34,861 bases of DNA from contig JBIOJM010000069.1 in the NCBI GenBank assembly GCA_044450785.1, positions 1 to 34,861 on the forward strand. Reading direction: 5' to 3'. The first letter of the stretch is position 1, and each line of letters begins with the position of its first letter. The notes below the pieces were generated by a model. It had not been told where the DNA came from. It saw only the letters and a program-made list of their open reading frames with translations, and ran no database searches. Positions 33,305 through 34,861 of the stretch are shown piece by piece. This DNA comes from JBIOJM01 sp044450785 (GTDB lineage Bacteria > Planctomycetota > Planctomycetia > Isosphaerales > Isosphaeraceae). A program made the translations under genes and the position numbers.

Positions 33305-33484
33305 GAATCATGCCATTTTGATGCACTTGAGCTGTCAGCGTTCTTGCTCCAAAACAATCCGAGACGATCTTTGTGTTCGCACGTGGTCCGGAGTAGGATC
33401 ATGGGGCCGAGCCGCTGGATCGTTCCCCCGGCGCGATCGCTGAGCCGGACTGGGGCAAGTTGACTTTCTGATCGGGATTTTCAC

Positions 33485-34861
33485 ATGGAGCACGCGGTTC
33501 CCTCCGAGTCCGAAGCCCGGGCGGCTCGAAGACGGAGGCTCCTGCTCTTGACCGTGGTCCTTTCGGTCGTGGGGGCTGGGGCGTTGATCCTCAGATGGCG
33601 GACCTCCGCAAAACAGGACGTCCAACGTCTCGGCGTCCGCCCTCCCTACCGGAACACCCAGCCGGGAGTGAACTATGTGGGGGATGCGGCCTGTATCCGC
33701 TGTCATGCGGGGATCGCCGAGACCTTCCGCCTGCACCCGATGGGCCGCTCCCTCTCCCCCATCGCCGACGCGCAGTCGTTGGGAGCCGGCCCGGATGGCT
33801 CTCGACCACAATTCGAGGCGCAGGGCCTTTTGTACTCGGTCGAACATCAGGGAGCACGTGTCTTCCATCGCGAGGCGCGCCAGGATGCGTCGGGGCGCTT
33901 GATCGCCCAGAACCAGGCTGAGGTCCAGTACGTCATCGGCTCCGGGAGGCAGGGATTCTCGTACCTGATCGAGCGTGACGGCTTCCTCTTCGAGTCTCCG
34001 ATCACCTGGTATGCCAAGGACCGGCGCTGGGGTTTGTCGCCGGGTTACGAGACCAGGAACCACCACTTCGAGCGGCCGATCCTCGCGGAATGCCTGTTTT
34101 GCCACGCGAACAGGGCCGAGCGGGTGTCGAGCGCGATCAACCGTTATCGCACGCCGATCTTTCAGGGCCACTCGATCGGCTGTGAGCGGTGCCATGGGCC
34201 CGGCGATCTCCACGTCCGGCGTCCCACGGTGGTTGACGGCCGGGACTTGACGATCGTCAACCCCGCGGATCTGGAGCCCTCGGTCCGCGATGCCGTCTGC
34301 GAGCAATGCCACCTGATCGGCCCACGACGCGTCTCCCGCGTCGGTACTCGAAGTGAAGACTATCGGCCCGGTCTGCCGTTTTATCGTTTCTGGTCGGTGT
34401 TCGTGCCCTCGGGGAATGCCAGGGATAACCGGTTTGCTGGCCAGGTCGAGCAGATGCACGATAGCCGTTGCTACCAGGCCAGTCAGGGCCGGCTCGGCTG
34501 CATTTCCTGTCACGACCCGCACGTGCTGCCGGCACCCGAGGTGAAGGCGGCTTATTTTCGGGATCGCTGCCTGGAATGCCACGCCGATCAAGGTTGTCGC
34601 CTCCCGGCCAAGCTCCGGCGGGAACGGAACCGCGGCGACGATTGCATTGGCTGCCACATGCCGCGCTCGAACAGCTCGAACAACCCTCATGTCGCGACGA
34701 CCAATCATCGGATTCCCCGGCACGAGGATGGAGGCCCCAGGTCACCGGTCCGCGCCGACACCCCGAGTCGCGCTCGCCCGTCCATCGAGATTTTTCACCG
34801 CGATCTGATGGCTGACCACGACCGCGCCGAGACCGAACGCGACCGGGGCATCGCCCTCTGC
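33485..34861 (+). CDS. Multihaem cytochrome c, incomplete at the window edge
   Basis: An open frame from ATG 33485 to the window end (459 codons, no stop). After a short cytoplasmic part (ARAARRRR) there is a membrane anchor (LLLLTVVLSVVGAGALIL). Seven CxxCH haem sites follow: CIRCH (70), CLFCH (203), CERCH (233), CEQCH (272), CISCH (339), CLECH (362), CIGCH (387). CISCHDPH and the NHRIPRHEDG ending are typical of cytochrome c554/c'-like planctomycete proteins that continue into TPR repeats. It is anchored at the periplasmic face and probably takes part in electron transfer; partners are unknown. The Shine-Dalgarno is weak. Confidence 0.92.
   Translation, partial: MEHAVPSESEARAARRRRLLLLTVVLSVVGAGALILRWRTSAKQDVQRLGVRPPYRNTQPGVNYVGDAACIRCHAGIAETFRLHPMGRSLSPIADAQSLGAGPDGSRPQFEAQGLLYSVEHQGARVFHREARQDASGRLIAQNQAEVQYVIGSGRQGFSYLIERDGFLFESPITWYAKDRRWGLSPGYETRNHHFERPILAECLFCHANRAERVSSAINRYRTPIFQGHSIGCERCHGPGDLHVRRPTVVDGRDLTIVNPADLEPSVRDAVCEQCHLIGPRRVSRVGTRSEDYRPGLPFYRFWSVFVPSGNARDNRFAGQVEQMHDSRCYQASQGRLGCISCHDPHVLPAPEVKAAYFRDRCLECHADQGCRLPAKLRRERNRGDDCIGCHMPRSNSSNNPHVATTNHRIPRHEDGGPRSPVRADTPSRARPSIEIFHRDLMADHDRAETERDRGIALC

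Noticed and set aside
33335..34723. 462-codon open frame on the - strand
   Set aside because: Antisense to the multihaem cytochrome gene, whose seven haem motifs make the + strand certain.
1..34861. CRISPR arrays, tRNA or rRNA genes, prophage genes
   Set aside because: No regularly spaced direct repeats, no cloverleaf with a recognisable T-loop, and no phage structural or integrase genes were seen.

Overview
The window is high-GC chromosomal DNA from a member of the Planctomycetota. The diagnostic families are a PSCyt1/DUF1549/DUF1553 protein next to a Tat-exported DUF1501 protein, a DUF1559 pseudopilin-like protein, an ASPIC/UnbV repeat protein, a multihaem cytochrome, and several short proteins with a Met-basic-LRSLM-type membrane anchor. 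An Isosphaeraceae-like origin is my guess; the sequence does not prove it.

Layout. (1) 280-7061, + strand: an export and degradation cluster with a Gfo/Idh/MocA oxidoreductase, a pectate-lyase-like beta-helix protein, a PSCyt-DUF1553 protein and DUF1501. (2) 7221-12500, + strand: a thioredoxin-fold/TPR protein, the replication-repair ATPase RarA, a 286-bp inverted pair of structured repeats, a DASS-type anion transporter and a small protein. (3) 12501-17306: a gene graveyard. Small proteins of unknown function are interspersed with broken pieces: a 77-bp copy of the transporter 3' end, an EF-Tu domain fragment, a HAD phosphatase with a stop at codon 13, a coiled-coil remnant, two truncated genes joined tail to tail, and one gene spread over two alternating frames. 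(4) 17361-27461, - strand: two Hsp70-like genes, with a decayed MNT-HEPN pair and a Uma2 nuclease gene between them, then a tightly overlapping operon. The operon encodes an Hsp70 whose lid is replaced by a von Willebrand A (vWA) domain, two FHA-domain membrane proteins, and a secreted or membrane-anchored alpha/alpha-toroid plus vWA protein; a 78-aa protein follows. (5) 27818-34861: a TPR/FG-GAP/ASPIC protein (+) converging on a DUF1559 gene and a small Tat lipoprotein gene (-), a 230-bp MITE-like element flanked by TA, and the start of a seven-haem cytochrome c (+) that runs off the window.

Best candidate for an undescribed system: the - strand operon 17635-24487, probably with the upstream Hsp70 at 25797-27461. 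The ATGA overlaps, the repeated vWA and FHA modules and the shared membrane location suggest one machine. I infer that a chaperone ATPase couples client or metal-dependent ligand binding (vWA) to phospho-threonine recognition (FHA) at the membrane. Its function is unknown, and I could not test novelty without database searches.
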